Assembly (NCBI GenBank): GCA_041477005.1
Contig: JBGOUJ010000495.1
Location: forward strand, 1 to 5,913
Direction of reading: 5' to 3'
Length of the DNA stretch: 5,913 bases
DNA from: JBGOUJ01 sp041477005
GTDB taxonomy: Bacteria > Acidobacteriota > Terriglobia > Bryobacterales > JACQDG01
Positions 5,808 to 5,913 of this stretch are shown piece by piece (the stretch's first letter is position 1; each line of letters begins with the position of its first letter). The notes under the pieces were generated by a model, which made no database searches, was not told the origin of the DNA, and worked only from the letters and a program-made list of their open reading frames with translations. The translations under genes were made by a program, and so were the position numbers.

Positions 5808-5882
5808 CGATTCACTCGCCAGGCACGGGTCGCGATTCACTCGCGGGGAACCGGCCGCGAGACAATTACGGGGAACCGGCAC
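5808..5882. repeat. Three degenerate 25-bp tandem repeats
   Basis: Units lie at 5808-5832, 5833-5857 and 5858-5882. Units 1 and 2 share CGATTCACTCGC exactly and match at 20 of 25 positions; units 2 and 3 share CGGGGAACCGGC exactly and match at 18 of 25. The first two units can form small hairpins (GGCGA 5803-5807 with TCGCC 5816-5820; CGCG 5831-5834 with CGCG 5842-5845). The array begins 18 bases after the ATP-grasp B stop and ends directly at a DUF885-like fragment, so it may mark a recombination junction. Only three units are seen, with no known element type. Confidence 0.6.
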
Positions 5883-5883
5883 T

Positions 5884-5913
5884 CAGTACGCCACGCAGAT
5901 GATGCTCGACGCC
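5884..5913 (+). pseudogene. Fragment of a second DUF885 gene, running off the window
   Basis: The last ten codons read QYATQMMLDA, identical to residues 462-471 of the DUF885 protein in this window, just after its EGWA zinc-ligand motif. The DNA matches bases 3446-3475 at 28 of 30 positions, and both differences are at third codon positions and silent. The sequence just left (repeat array) does not encode the preceding NGPYVEGWA segment, so this copy lacks its signal peptide and the HEAMPGH motif, at least here. It is probably a truncated duplicate or related paralogue remnant. A contig-end assembly join is possible. Confidence 0.5.

Noticed and set aside
5790..5822. Inverted repeat CTGGCG...CGCCAG after ATP-grasp copy B as an intrinsic terminator
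   Set aside because: The stem is short, the loop is about 21 bases, and there is no T-run; it also overlaps the tandem repeat array.
5808..5882. CRISPR array
   Set aside because: The units are directly adjacent without spacers and are degenerate.

Overview
The window is GC-rich DNA with strong G/C preference at third codon positions. All intact genes lie on the + strand. A soil-type Acidobacteriota genome (Solibacter/Bryobacter-like) is the best guess. It rests on gene content, the TAAAAT box just upstream of a start codon, and a REP-like hairpin repeat whose sequence resembles dispersed repeats I associate with Acidobacteria and Planctomycetes. This assignment is inference; there is no marker gene.

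Left part (1-642): the 3' part of a RES-Xre type antitoxin gene (DUF2384, MbcA/ParS-like) enters from outside the window. A GTG start overlaps its stop, and the first codons there look like a RES toxin, but the similarity ends after about ten residues. On the opposite strand, the first ~30 codons of another apparent gene are preserved. The stretch looks like a rearranged toxin-antitoxin scar.

Middle (643-2062): a GalT-family nucleotidyltransferase (339 aa) with a good ribosome binding site. It keeps the zinc-ligand positions, but the catalytic histidine nucleophile position is isoleucine. Behind it is a 400-base non-coding stretch with a decayed minus-strand gene tail and a near-perfect 17-bp-arm hairpin.

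Right part (2063-5789): a tightly packed three-gene unit. An exported DUF885 zinc metallopeptidase (probably a lipoprotein) is followed after 3 bases by an ATP-grasp ligase, and after 4 more bases by a second, paralogous ATP-grasp ligase. Pairing an exported peptidase with two ligases of the type that makes carboxylate-amine bonds suggests synthesis and handling of a small peptide-like product. The substrate cannot be read from sequence. I consider this unit the best candidate for an undescribed system here.

Right edge (5790-5913): three degenerate 25-bp tandem repeats run into a 30-base fragment nearly identical to an internal segment of the DUF885 gene (28 of 30 bases, both differences synonymous). 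A second DUF885 copy or remnant therefore seems to continue past the window, so the neighbourhood has probably undergone duplication.
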